A DNA stretch of 64,000 nt, taken from the NCBI RefSeq assembly GCF_004337985.1, contig NC_043743.1, forward strand, positions 645,366 to 709,365, given 5' to 3'. Positions 35,732-46,137 of the stretch are shown in pieces; position 1 is the first letter of the stretch, and every line of letters starts with the position of its first letter. Below the pieces are notes generated by a model. The model saw only the letters and a list, made by a program, of their open reading frames with translations, did not search any database and had not been told where the DNA came from. The translations under genes and the position numbers were made by a program. Source of the DNA: Pyricularia pennisetigena (Eukaryota; Ascomycota; Sordariomycetes; Magnaporthales; Pyriculariaceae).

Positions 35732-37111
35732 ATGTCAACCAAGAAAACTGCCGAGCCACCGAGCTCACCAGGCTCTTCCCCCGCCTCATCCCGCTCGTCG
35801 ACCCCGGAACCCACCACCTCCAGCAAGAAGCGCAAGCCGACCACGGACCCAGAGGACGAGATAGCAGTAGACCTGTCCGCTCCGGAACCCCCAAGCAAGC
35901 GCGCCCGCCGTGCCCTGAAGAAGGGCAAGCCGCTGCCCAAGCCCTCGTCCAAGAAGAAGCGGGACGACCGGGCAGACCTGGAGGCCGACGACGACGACGA
36001 CGACGCGGCCAACCTCCCAGAACAGCTGAGATCATCGTCCGCGGGCGGCAAGAAGGAGCGCTCCAACTACGGAGTCTGGATCGGCAACCTGCCATTCACC
36101 GCCACCCGCGCCGACGTCTTCAAGTGGCTCGTCGAGAACTCGGGCGGCTCCATCACCGAGGACGCCATCACGCGGGTCAACCTGCCGCTTTCCAAGGACA
36201 AGAAGCCCGGTTCCGAGAGGCGGGACAACAAGGGCTTCGCCTACGTTGACTTTGCCGCCTACGACGCCTGTATCGCTGCTATCGCCCTGTCCGAGTCCGA
36301 CTACGGCGGCCGCAAGCTACTGATCAAGGACGCCAAGTCCTTCGAGGGCCGGCCCGCCCCTGCCGCCGCCGCCTCCGCCGGTGCAAGTGTCGACGAGACA
36401 AAGCCCGGCAAGGCGGGAGCTGCTGCGACCGTAGCTCTGACGCCCAGCACCAACACGAAAAAGATCTACGTCGGCAACCTCCCCTACGACGCGACCGAGG
36501 AGACGCTCCGCTGGCAGTTTGAAAAGTGCGGTACCATTGAGTGGGCTAAGGTCGCCACCTTTGAGGACTCGGGCAAATGCAAGGGCTACGGCTGGGTGCG
36601 CTTCGCCGAGTCGGCCGCCTGCGACTGGGCCGTCAAAGGCTTTGTCAAGATCAAGGAAGCCGTCGAGACCGAGGAGGACTTTATGAGCGATGACGAGGAC
36701 GACAAGGCGGAGGAGGGGCCCAAAGACGACAATGACAACGACGACGAGGAGGATGATGCAGCAAAGAAGACAAAGAGGCGGAAGCCGGCCGCCGGCCCGG
36801 AAAAGACAAAGACGCGCAAGTGGTGGGTCAACAAGCTCAAGGGCAGGCCACTCACTATACAGCTTGCCGAAGATGATCAGACGAGGTATAAGAAGCGCTT
36901 CGGCAAAGATGCACCGAAGACTGCCCGGAAGGGAGCCGGAGGCAGAGGCCCACCGAGGAGTAATGCAGATTCTGCAGGAGGGGACAGCGCGGAGAAGAAC
37001 AGCGCTGAAAAGAGCGCTGGAGCCTCACTTAGTTACCATACCGACATTAATGTTGCCAGGCTCACTGGCGCAGCCGTCGCACCTCAGGGGAAAAAGGTCA
37101 CGTTTGACTGA
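35732..37111 (+). CDS. NOP13: Nop13-like nucleolar RNA-binding protein (two RRMs)
   Basis: Intron-free gene of 459 aa. The N-terminal 110 residues are rich in Ser, Pro, Lys and acidic runs, including a nucleolar-type KKRKRK-like region. RRM1 (about 112-205) has GVWIGNLPF as RNP2 and NKGFAYVDF as RNP1. RRM2 (about 243-320) has KIYVGNLPYDATEE and CKGYGWVRF. A long acidic insert (about 320-345) with many Asp and Glu precedes a basic C-terminus containing RKWWVNKLKGRPL. This order matches yeast Nop13, a nucleolar protein associated with pre-60S/pre-ribosomal particles; the role is inferred from the family. The start has an A at -3 (CACAATG). Confidence 0.9.
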   Translation: MSTKKTAEPPSSPGSSPASSRSSTPEPTTSSKKRKPTTDPEDEIAVDLSAPEPPSKRARRALKKGKPLPKPSSKKKRDDRADLEADDDDDDAANLPEQLRSSSAGGKKERSNYGVWIGNLPFTATRADVFKWLVENSGGSITEDAITRVNLPLSKDKKPGSERRDNKGFAYVDFAAYDACIAAIALSESDYGGRKLLIKDAKSFEGRPAPAAAASAGASVDETKPGKAGAAATVALTPSTNTKKIYVGNLPYDATEETLRWQFEKCGTIEWAKVATFEDSGKCKGYGWVRFAESAACDWAVKGFVKIKEAVETEEDFMSDDEDDKAEEGPKDDNDNDDEEDDAAKKTKRRKPAAGPEKTKTRKWWVNKLKGRPLTIQLAEDDQTRYKKRFGKDAPKTARKGAGGRGPPRSNADSAGGDSAEKNSAEKSAGASLSYHTDINVARLTGAAVAPQGKKVTFD

Positions 37112-37659
37112 GATGGCGCCTTTGACTATTAAATGCAAGGGAAGCTTGTTTCTCAACCAAGTATTTCAATTTCAATACTTACGATTACTAAAACAAGACG
37201 ACTTAATCACAGGACAGATAGACAGTAAACACAGGACATGAAACCAAAGAACGAATGAGAGGGTTAATAGCTTATGTCGCTAACCATCTCGAGGATGTGC
37301 CTTCAGTAGTCAATCTGGTAAGGAAGTAGCATCATCCAATGGCGAAAAGACTCATTGTGCAAGTGAGAGAATATTGATCGTCCGCGCCCCCAAATAGCTG
37401 GCGAGGCAGTGAAAACAAAAGGAAAAGAAGCCATAGGAACTCCACCAAATATCCAGCGTAATAGAGAAATACAATTTAAGAAAACAAACACAGGCTGATC
37501 AACGGAAATCATATCAAGATTCCCATCTGTTCAACCTTTGTGCGCCAAGTCAAATTTACTCAATATATGAGCTTAGTTGACCGCCATCAATTGCCATCAG
37601 CTTTCGATGCACCGTCCGTGGTCGTGCTGTTATTTCCCGCGACGGCGTTGAGAATCATC
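37112..37659. other. Convergent intergenic region (NOP13 / NBR1)
   Basis: 548 bases between the two stop codons. AT-rich 37120-37210, probably with both poly(A) sites. No gene is seen. Confidence 0.5.
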
Positions 37660-40537
37660 TCATTTCTTGTTCGACTTCTCGTCAACAAACTCCTCATCAG
37701 AGGCATCAAGAATGTCGTATTCCTCGTCGGTCATGAAGCCCTCCTCAGACCACTCGTCATCATTGCAATCCTCGAAATCGTCAGCGTGGTTGTCAACCTC
37801 AGATGGTGCCGACTGTGTCGCGGACAGAGAATCCTGGTGGATGCTAGCGACGGGCGACTCCTTTTCAAGCTTGGGGAAAATCATTTGGCTGCCCTTGAGC
37901 TTCTTCTCCTCCCTGGTCGGTTCCTCCGCCTTATCCTCCTCGACCTCCTCCTTGGCTTCCTCCTTGGGCTCCTCCTTGACGGCAGAGGCCTCCCGCTTGA
38001 TGTCCTCGACAGGGGCGGGGGTCTTAACCTCAACATCACACCACAGACGGTGGCCGAACTTCAGACCCTCAGGGGTCGTAAGTCGCCAGTAGGAGATGAC
38101 CTTGCCGTCCCTTGGAGGAGTACGCAGAAGGACTGTGAAAGAGAACTTCTGCCCAGGAGCCAGAGGCGCGTAGCAGACAGTCGACTCAGATGCAGAAATC
38201 AGCTCAGGTACGGCAGCAGGGCGCTTGGAGTCGACGTGGCCCATGTAGTCACCACCAATGTACTTGAGACGGCATCCAGCGGGCCAGGGGTGCCTGCCTG
38301 CGTTCCGCAGAACCCATGTCTGCTCAAAGATGTGGTTGGGCTCCATGACAGTGCCATCGGCGATAGTGTCGCTCTCATACACCGCACAATACTCTCGCGA
38401 GGCGGGCGGGGGCTGCGACACAGGGGGCGTGGGGGTCTTTTGCACCTGCGGTTGGGTGGAGATAGTGACAGGAGGAGCAGGCTGCACGTTCACCACGGTC
38501 CTGACAGTCGAGGGGGCAATGATCGGGTTGGTTACCTTGGACTCGGCTGGCTGCGGCGTGTGGCGTGGGCGGTCTCCCATCTGGGGGAGTTTGGTCCCAT
38601 TCTCATGCTCTCCGGTCGTTGTGACGTTAACATTGCGAACCGGGGTCTTGAACTTGATCAAGGGATGCGTCTTGTTGTGAGTCGAGGCAGGGCTGGCCTC
38701 GCACCTCTCGCAAAAGTCGGTATCATGGCAGACGGCACACTTGTACCTATCACCAACAATAAAACGGGGTGTTCCCGCCTGGCAGAGAGGTCCATCACAG
38801 TGAATGCCAAAGTGGACCGGCAAGTTAGCTGTGCGAGCAGTTACATCACGCAGAGGCTCGTAGATAGGCACAAAGCGGTGGTTCGGGTGAACAAAGCCAG
38901 CGTTGACCACGCAGCCTGAGCAGTAGTCCCAGTCGGGACAGTCAAGGCACTTGTGGCGGATTCCGTTGATGTACTGTCAATTTCGAGACTGGTTAGTTGA
39001 CGTGTTTCAACATGGCAGCACGAGATATACGAGCTGTGAAATCCCATACCTTGTCACATCCGTCACAGATGGCATTGTGCTTCTCATTGCGGCCAGGAGC
39101 CAAGCGGCAAGAGACCTCACTGTCGGTTACGGTACCTTCAACAGCCGGGGTGAAGCCGTGACGAGGGTGGTGACCGTGAGCATCCTTGATGAAGCATGGC
39201 TTGCACAGGTCAAAGTCGGCACAGGTAGTGCAGTGGAGGAACTCGGCCTCAGGGAACTCCTGCACACAATTGTTGCAAGTCCGGGCGTTTTGGTATAGGT
39301 AATTGCGGAAAAGAGGCACAACCCGCGGAGCAGGGTTGGTAGCAGCAGGACAAGTAGGCACATGCTTCCTCTCTGGGACTGCGGGGCAAGTCTGCACTGC
39401 CTGGGATAAGGGGGCCTTGGGAGAACGAGGAGCCGACTTGTTGCTTTCAGTCGGGGCCTTAGGAGCCTTGCGCTCGGTGGTGCTGGTGACAATAGCACCA
39501 TCCCGAATCATACGCTTGATGAGCCAGTGGCCCTCCCCGTGGCATGAAATGCCCACGTCAATGCAAGCTTGGCAGAGATCAAAGTCACCCTCATCGCAGG
39601 TAGAGCAGTGGTAGTGAACATCGGGAATCGTCTTGTCGCAGCTGTTGCAGTAGACTGCAAATGGCATGCGGGAGTTGGAGAGCCGTGACAGCGCCGTGGG
39701 CTTCGGAGGCGGCGGGGGTGTCGGGATATCGGCGGCCTTTGCCAGGTTCATCTCAACCGCTTTGATCTTGCGGGCCAAGGCTTCAAGAGGGTCCAGGTAG
39801 GGCTCCGAGACGGTGATCGGCTCTCCTTGACCACCCATGAATGCCTTGTAGTCGCAGACAGTCTTCTCGATAGACGAAGCCATGACCTCAGCGGGCTTGG
39901 GTGCAGGAGGTGTGGTCGTTGGCTGTGGCACGGCCTCGGGTACATCCTCAACAGTTACTGAGCGGGCAGGGCGAGGAGGAGGTGATGGTTCATCCTTCTT
40001 CTCGGCAACAGTGTCCTTGTTAAGGGTAGTAATCCTCAGCTTGAGCTTGTGCTTAGCCTTGGCGGCGCGGTACAGCTGCTTGAAGACGGCGGGATAGGCG
40101 GGATCGAGCACCACGTAAGATGCCGCCGAGTCGGAATAGCGCTCGATGAGATACGTGTTGTCGGGGTGAAGGGAAAGGGTCTCGTGCAGCTGTCGAAGAT
40201 GTTAGTGAATGCCTCGAACTGTACAAAACCGTTCGAACGTGGACAATTTATAGAACTCGACAAATGCAAAACCAGAAAGACATTGTTATCAGCTATGAGT
40301 TGTGATTGAGTTTCAACGGTCGAAACCCCAGTGATGCCAACCGTCACGGTCTGCATTCTAGGAGATGATGGGATGCTGAACAAACTGTGAAGTCAGATAA
40401 TGCGTGTTACGTACCTTGTTTGCCAGCGTGCTCGCAGCGAGGTCACGCAGCGGAAGTTTCACCTTCTTGACAACTCCATCGAGGCTGACCTTGAGGTTGA
40501 TGATCGTGTCGGGACCCGACGACGAAGACGAAGCCAT
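37660..40537 (-). CDS. nbr1: NBR1-type selective autophagy receptor (four ZZ fingers, Ig-like NBR1 domain)
   Basis: Cargo receptor that links ubiquitinated or otherwise marked cargo to Atg8. Minus-strand exons 40537-40415, 40189-39050 and 38973-37660 join in frame to 858 aa. The N-terminal 100 residues (INLKVSLDGVVKKVKLPL, then SYVVLDPAYPAVFKQLYRAAK) have PB1-like character. Four ZZ zinc fingers follow, each with CxxC pairs and His-His ends, at about 221-266, 355-398, 413-465 (split by intron 2) and 475-525. The four-tryptophan-type NBR1 Ig-like domain is at about 603-719 (EQTWVLRNAGRHPWPAGCRL, then ISYWRLTTPEG). The acidic C-terminus carries EEYDILD at 838-844, a good Atg8-interacting (AIM/LIR) candidate. 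Architecture matches NBR1 of filamentous fungi. Confidence 0.93.
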
Positions 40538-42674
40538 ATTTATGATTGATAGACTGTTGGTTGACGACGACGGGGAATCAATCAGTCAGTTTTCTTTGGG
40601 TGGGTTTTTGTTGGAAAGGAAACATGAAGATCGGGCAAGACAACAGAACGTCGGCACTTGAGCGGATGCTAGGCCAACAGCACGTGNNNNNGGAAGGGCG
40701 GTAGGAGGTAGGGGCAGGACTAACCAGGTAGGCAGCAGTCCCGACAAGAGACTAAAACACCACCGAGCTTCTCTAAATTTGATCGATGAGTTTGTGACGA
40801 AAACAAAGTCAAATTCTCCAGGAATTAGACTCGACCAGCCTCGTAGACTGAGATGCACTCCTTTGGCGTCTGTTAATAAGTAGTCACTGCGGCAAGTCGG
40901 TCAGACCTGAGGGAGTTGGAGGAGGACGACAAGAAAGGAGGGAGGGAAGCTCGGGGACTGAAGAGGCGGATATGGAGAAAGTAAGTGGACGTGTGAGCAG
41001 CTGATGATGGCACCGGGCTCGGCTGGAGGAGGGGCGACGGGGACTTGTGCTGTACTATCGGGCTTAACCATTGGTCAGTAGTAGACGAAAGTGGGGTGAG
41101 CGGCGGTTCAGACTGACCAGGGTACGCGGGAAGTCAAGCGGAGCTAACGCTAACAGGTTGCAGGCAGGCAGAAAGCGAGGCTACGCAATTATGCTGGCGA
41201 TCTAGGTTGGCGGACTGCAGCTTCCGGCGGTCTGGTTGCGTGGGTGTGGAGGAGGAGAACCGAGGGCCCCCAGCGATGCAGATTATAGTGGGCACCACGA
41301 GGCAACTTGGGGTTATATTGTATGGAGTAATTGGCTCGAAGGGCGCGACCTTTTTCAACTTTAGCACTTTGCCATTCGCGGTAGTTGTCCAGGTAGGCAG
41401 GCAGGCAATCAACCTAGGCTGTGACTAATTAAGGTCGGCTCTGCCACTATACCATGGTTTACTGCCCCTAATCAAGAACGAGGTCTGTCATGTCCCGCTC
41501 CACACTTTAAATTTATAGATAACATGATGCAGCATGACAAGGACATCTCACAAAATCCGATTAGAAATATCTTTTCAGTCGGTTTGGAGTTTGTGTTTTC
41601 GTCCCGACACCCCGCCTCATCCGGGGGGCAATCAAAGTGGCCTTTGGCAATGACAGCCTAGTTAGTGGCGGTCTACGTACACCAAGCAAAATCGCCTCCC
41701 CCAAGCTTGTGGCGCGCACGACACCAAAAGACAAAAGAAAGAAAAGAAAAACGCCAATGCCCCTAATTCTTCCCTGCTTCGACATGACGCGCGTGATGAG
41801 GAGGGCCTAGGATCAGTAAGCGTACGGAGTTGAGGGGCAAAACGACGTGCTGGAAGGGACCAGAAACAAAAAGTTGATTGCTTTTTTATCTTGATTTCTT
41901 TTTTTTTTTTTTTTTTTGGCAACCCTTGCGTTTCCTGGGTTTCCCCAGCAAGGCTTGTGACACCAGTAGATGGACAGACAGCCATCCGGCACCCTGATCG
42001 ACATGACAGTCGAAGGGGAAACAAAAAAAAAAAAAAAGGCATGAAAGTGACAGCCCCGACCTAATTTTGCAACTTTGGTCATACCTTTGTGGTGATCTCG
42101 CATAGATAACTGGATTTGAAAAAGAGAGTCCAGGTTCTAGACTCGACTCGCCTTTGAGCCCATTGAAAAACATGGGATAAACGAGTCGTCCTCATTGCCG
42201 CCTTCCTGTTTGCTATCGAATGTTTTCGTTTTGGGGGGCGGGCTACGCAGATAAGGTGCAGGGCTAAAGAATTCAAGTATGGCCGCCGCGCCCTTTTTTT
42301 TCGGCCTAATGGATGTTCCAACCATGCACAGTCGATTTCTGTCGAACAGGACCGGCGTCTACAGATCTGCCAATCGGGCTGTCGGGGGTTCTGCATGCAC
42401 GTCTGTGCCTGGAAGCCACTATAGAATTGACTTTTTGTTAAAATCGATGCCAAACAGCCGTATTTCATGCTGCAGACAGACAAGCATGCTTGGCAGGATA
42501 CAGTTTCGTCAGGGGTGATGGTTTTGACAACAGCCTTCAGCCCTCTTTCTTCTGTGGCTGTCCATCTCAACACCACCTTTTCTGCGAATGTGTGTAATTT
42601 GGTTCGTTATCTAAAACGAGGCATCAGAGGCAGAAAACATGGCAAAAACGGCAATCGGCACATGATATCCATGG
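40538..42674. other. Intergenic region of 2.1 kb between NBR1 and the CofD-family gene
   Basis: Upstream region of NBR1, with a 5-base N gap at 40686-40690 beside a CACGTG palindrome. It holds short frames and homopolymers (T run about 41900-41918, A run about 42022-42036), but nothing with a domain or splice pattern. Confidence 0.45.
40686..40690. other. Assembly gap (5 N)
   Basis: Five N characters about 150 bases upstream of the NBR1 start, directly after CACGTG. The real length is unknown. Confidence 0.98.
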
Positions 42675-44583
42675 CTACATCTCCAATATCCTCTCTAGCG
42701 CCGCCGTCAATTCTCCCTCCTCGTACCTCCTTACGCCGCCTGCATCCCTAGATGTGTCCAGCCTTCCCTTGACCTTGACGCATACGATCCCCATAGCTCC
42801 CAGGGCCGCCTCATCCACCACGGGGGCCAGTTCACCCGTTGCACTGTGCGGTTGCGCGCTCCCTTCCCCATAATCGGCCTCATAACCATCCAAATACACC
42901 AGGTGCGTGACATATCTTCTTGCATCCTTCTCCCCGCCCTCCCCCCCGGATGCGGCCTTCGTCAAGGCAATCACGAAATCCACCGCACTCATCGGATTCT
43001 CCTTGGGGCCTGTCTCCCGATCGACGGAGCTGTTCAGTATCAGGACCTTGGTGGCTGCCGCAGCGCCACCACCCGCGATCGCCGCACCGACGCCCCTGAG
43101 GATCAGGCTGGGGATGATACTCGTGTATAGGCTGCCGATGGAGTAGACCACGGCCTCGGCCCCTCGCAGCGCCGCCAGCACCTTTGGGTTGGCCACAGGC
43201 CAGATTTCGTGCCCGTAGGGATTTATGTACCAGACCCGCCCGATCCGCGCCGGCAGATCCTCCTCGTCGTCCTTGCTGAAGCTGATGTTGTGCGATCGTA
43301 GCACCGGCAGAGAGCCCGGCAGCGTCGCGTCTTCCGTGTTGAGCGCCTCGGCCGCCGCTGCGAGCCGGGCCATGGCTGCTGCGCCGGTAGGTTCGAGGCA
43401 TTGTGGATGTTGCGTTGCCGCTGCTGGGCTCAGCGAATTAGTGGCGGCGGCGGCAGCAGCAGCAGCCGCCATGGAGTCGGGTACGGCTGTCGGCGCTGAC
43501 GGATGCGAGATGGCGACTTGGCCTGTTAGCACCGTGCCGTCGGCGAGTGAGGCTGCGATGTGGTGAGTGAAGTTGGAGTTGATGGCCGGCAGTACCGACA
43601 CCGTTGTGGGGATGCTGCATATCATGGCCAGTAGATATATTGCCGCCTCGAAAGACCCCGAGAACAATCGTGCCCTGTGTGAGTATGTCAGTATGGGCTA
43701 GACGTCCCCGTCATGAACAATAGGAGCCTCATCCCACTAGTCGCACGAGACGAATTCGTGAGGCAAGAGGCTACGGAAAAGAAAATAAGAATAAAAAAAA
43801 AAACTCGCCCTGTAAGAAACATATTTCCCACGCTAGCCTTGGAAAAGTTAAAGAGCGAGGTCGGTCGAGACCGCTTGACAACCTCAAGATTGAGCGTGTT
43901 TAGCACGGAACGAATCAGCTCCCTCTTGGGGCTTGAGATGAAGGTCCATAGGATGTGGTTTCCCTCGACGATGTCTAACCATTCCAACTTGGCCCTCCCC
44001 GGATCTGCAGACAGCCTATGTTCAAACAGTGCCCTGAGGGCCGTATTCTCCTCATTCTCTTGGTTTGGAATGAGACGTACGAGTCGACCTTGGTTTTATA
44101 ATAATATAGTTAGGATTCGTTTTCCATCATCTGCACCTTCTTCAGGATGCGTAAATGACTCACTTCTTATATCGCCGACGCCTGGTAATTGACACTCGTT
44201 AGCATTTGGGCTGATGCAGTTTCACGGAACCCATCTATGAGACTTGTAGTCGGGTATGGACGACATGGCCCATGAGAGATACACAAGAGAAGAGGCAAAA
44301 ATAAAACAAATAAAAGAAACTAACTCGGTCCTCCCAACACACGAATCAACTCAGACGAGCTTCCGCCATTGTCGCTGATGGGAATGACGTATGTGAGCGG
44401 GCACCCGCGCCGCTCGACGATCTTGTTGAAGACGTCCACCAGAAAATTGGCCGCCGTGCCTCCCGAGAACACCACGATGCCGTCCTTTTTGAAGTCCAGG
44501 GCGATGGGCGAGCTCAGTCCCGATTGGATCGGCTGGCCCCGAGCGTCGAGGAGTCCACTTCGGGAGGCGTACGGTACATTCAT
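42675..44583 (-). CDS. CofD/UPF0052 family protein (YNL011C-like)
   Basis: Homolog of the CofD-like/YvcK superfamily (yeast YNL011C); the fungal function is unknown. Minus-strand exons 44583-44325, 44181-44164, 44088-43809 and 43674-42675 join in frame to 518 aa. Family marks: IVVFSGGTAANFLVDVF near residue 40, YVIPISDNGGSSSELIRVLGG, then PSVGDIRSRLVRLI spanning the 18-nt second exon, NHILWTFISSP, NMFLTGARLFSGS across the third junction, AINSNFTHHIAA, RVWYINPYG, and AVVYSIGSLYTSIIPSLIL. An Ala-rich insertion (roughly residues 260-280) and a second poly-Ala/Gly stretch look lineage specific. Intron 3 (43675-43808) starts with GC instead of GT (GCGAGT); no GT donor there keeps the highly conserved LTGARLF. 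The function must stay unassigned. Confidence 0.85.
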
Positions 44584-44993
44584 TGGGTTGCTTTTATTTT
44601 GTTTATTGCTTGTATCGAATTCGGTGGCTTTTTGCTTCTTTTTTGTCCTTGGTTGCTTGTGGTCGACGGGGCGTCCTGATTCGTCAAAAGAATGAAGGTA
44701 ATTTTGTTTTGTTGCTTGTTTTGGATGTCGATTAACCCATCACTTTGCGCTCAGTTCCCTAATATTTTTTGTCGCCATTCAACGTGGCTCTGCTAGCCCA
44801 TATTGTTAGCTGGGCTGTACTCATCAAACCCCCTCCTATTTGAACCCAAAGAACCAAGGTATCCAACGTGTCATCATCGTATTTTGTGCTGAGTGGAAAT
44901 TGAAATTAGACATGGCCACTTGGACCAAAAAAAAGGAGACAACAAAAATCGTGTCTCGTGCATTGTCACTCACCTCCCTTTGCCCAGTCGTCG

Positions 44994-45043
<50 letters not shown>

Positions 45044-46137
45044 CAAACGCCGCATTTCTGCATGGGGGTTTTACAGGGAAACAATGTCCGAAGGACACTA
45101 TCAAGTAGCATCAAGCTGTCTGTCACAACCTTGCCTGTCTTTCAGCCGACAATCTGTCAACATAATTGACAATAAACCCACATTTCATAGCTTATCTCAG
45201 CCAGGTTTTCACAACCAAAGAGACAGACTGTACCCAAACGGGAGATCAATATCAATACCCAAGATATGAATGCTATAGACACATAACACCCAGCGCCTCA
45301 AACACCTCTCGCCATTTCCTTATAGTGCCTCTCTCGTATGCACCCCCGTCTTGACTTTCATCCCCAATTACCTTTCCTTGCTAGGATCGATGTTGACAAA
45401 TGAAGCAGACCAAAGACGCTCGACAACCAACACCTGCGCGAGACAAAAGTTACATATTGCAAATCCTCAAATTCCGAGAAGACGCGTGTAACCATGAGCC
45501 AAATAAAACATGAATATCCTGATGACTGATGTAGCAGCCGCCAATGCTTTGAACAAGGCGGTCCTCCAAATCGAACCGATCCCACCACAACTGGACCACC
45601 CTCTGAGTTTCGAGCAGAATCCAATCCCAGTCCGTTGGAAAGAAACTGCTGCGGAAAATATCCCCAATTTCCATCAATCCTGGTCATGGCTCGAAAGTCC
45701 ATTACCTAAAGTGCCGCACCGACTGTCCTTATTCCCATCAACACTGTAGGATACAAGCATTAAAATGCAGTACCCGAAGAGCCACGGGCAATAACCAAAG
45801 AAGCCGATGTAATGCGCGTTCTTCCCAAGAAGGCGCATACCTTTCGAATGAGCACTGCAGCTGATGCCACATTCAACAGTCCCATCATCAAATACAAATT
45901 CCCTACCCAGATAAACCCGAAAGACGAGGTAACCTGCAAGTATCGATTCGGCGCGAGGAAATTTTTTTGTAAAAGAAAAAATGAATGCAGTTCAGAGAAA
46001 CGCAAAGATTATGAGGATCAGGTGACAAACGGAACCGGTCAAAACTGGGATAACAGCAAGATTAAATAGGTTATATAGTACCAAAACTCTATACGGGAAG
46101 GCGCCGTTGTCCCGGGAGACAGTCATCGCGGGGCGTA
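44584..46137. other. Intergenic region of 1.55 kb between the CofD-family gene and the Barentsz gene
   Basis: Upstream region of the CofD-family gene and 3' flank of the Barentsz gene, both minus strand. It contains the longest homopolymer of the window and only short frames. No gene is seen. Confidence 0.5.
44998..45043. repeat. T46 homopolymer run
   Basis: A 46-base T run, the longest single-base tract in the window, about 415 bases upstream of the CofD-family start. It reads as poly(dA) on that gene's coding strand. Confidence 0.95.

Noticed and set aside
37540..38919. 459-codon plus-strand open frame
   Set aside because: Antisense to NBR1 exon 3, which has clear ZZ and Ig-like domains; the plus frame has no recognisable motif.
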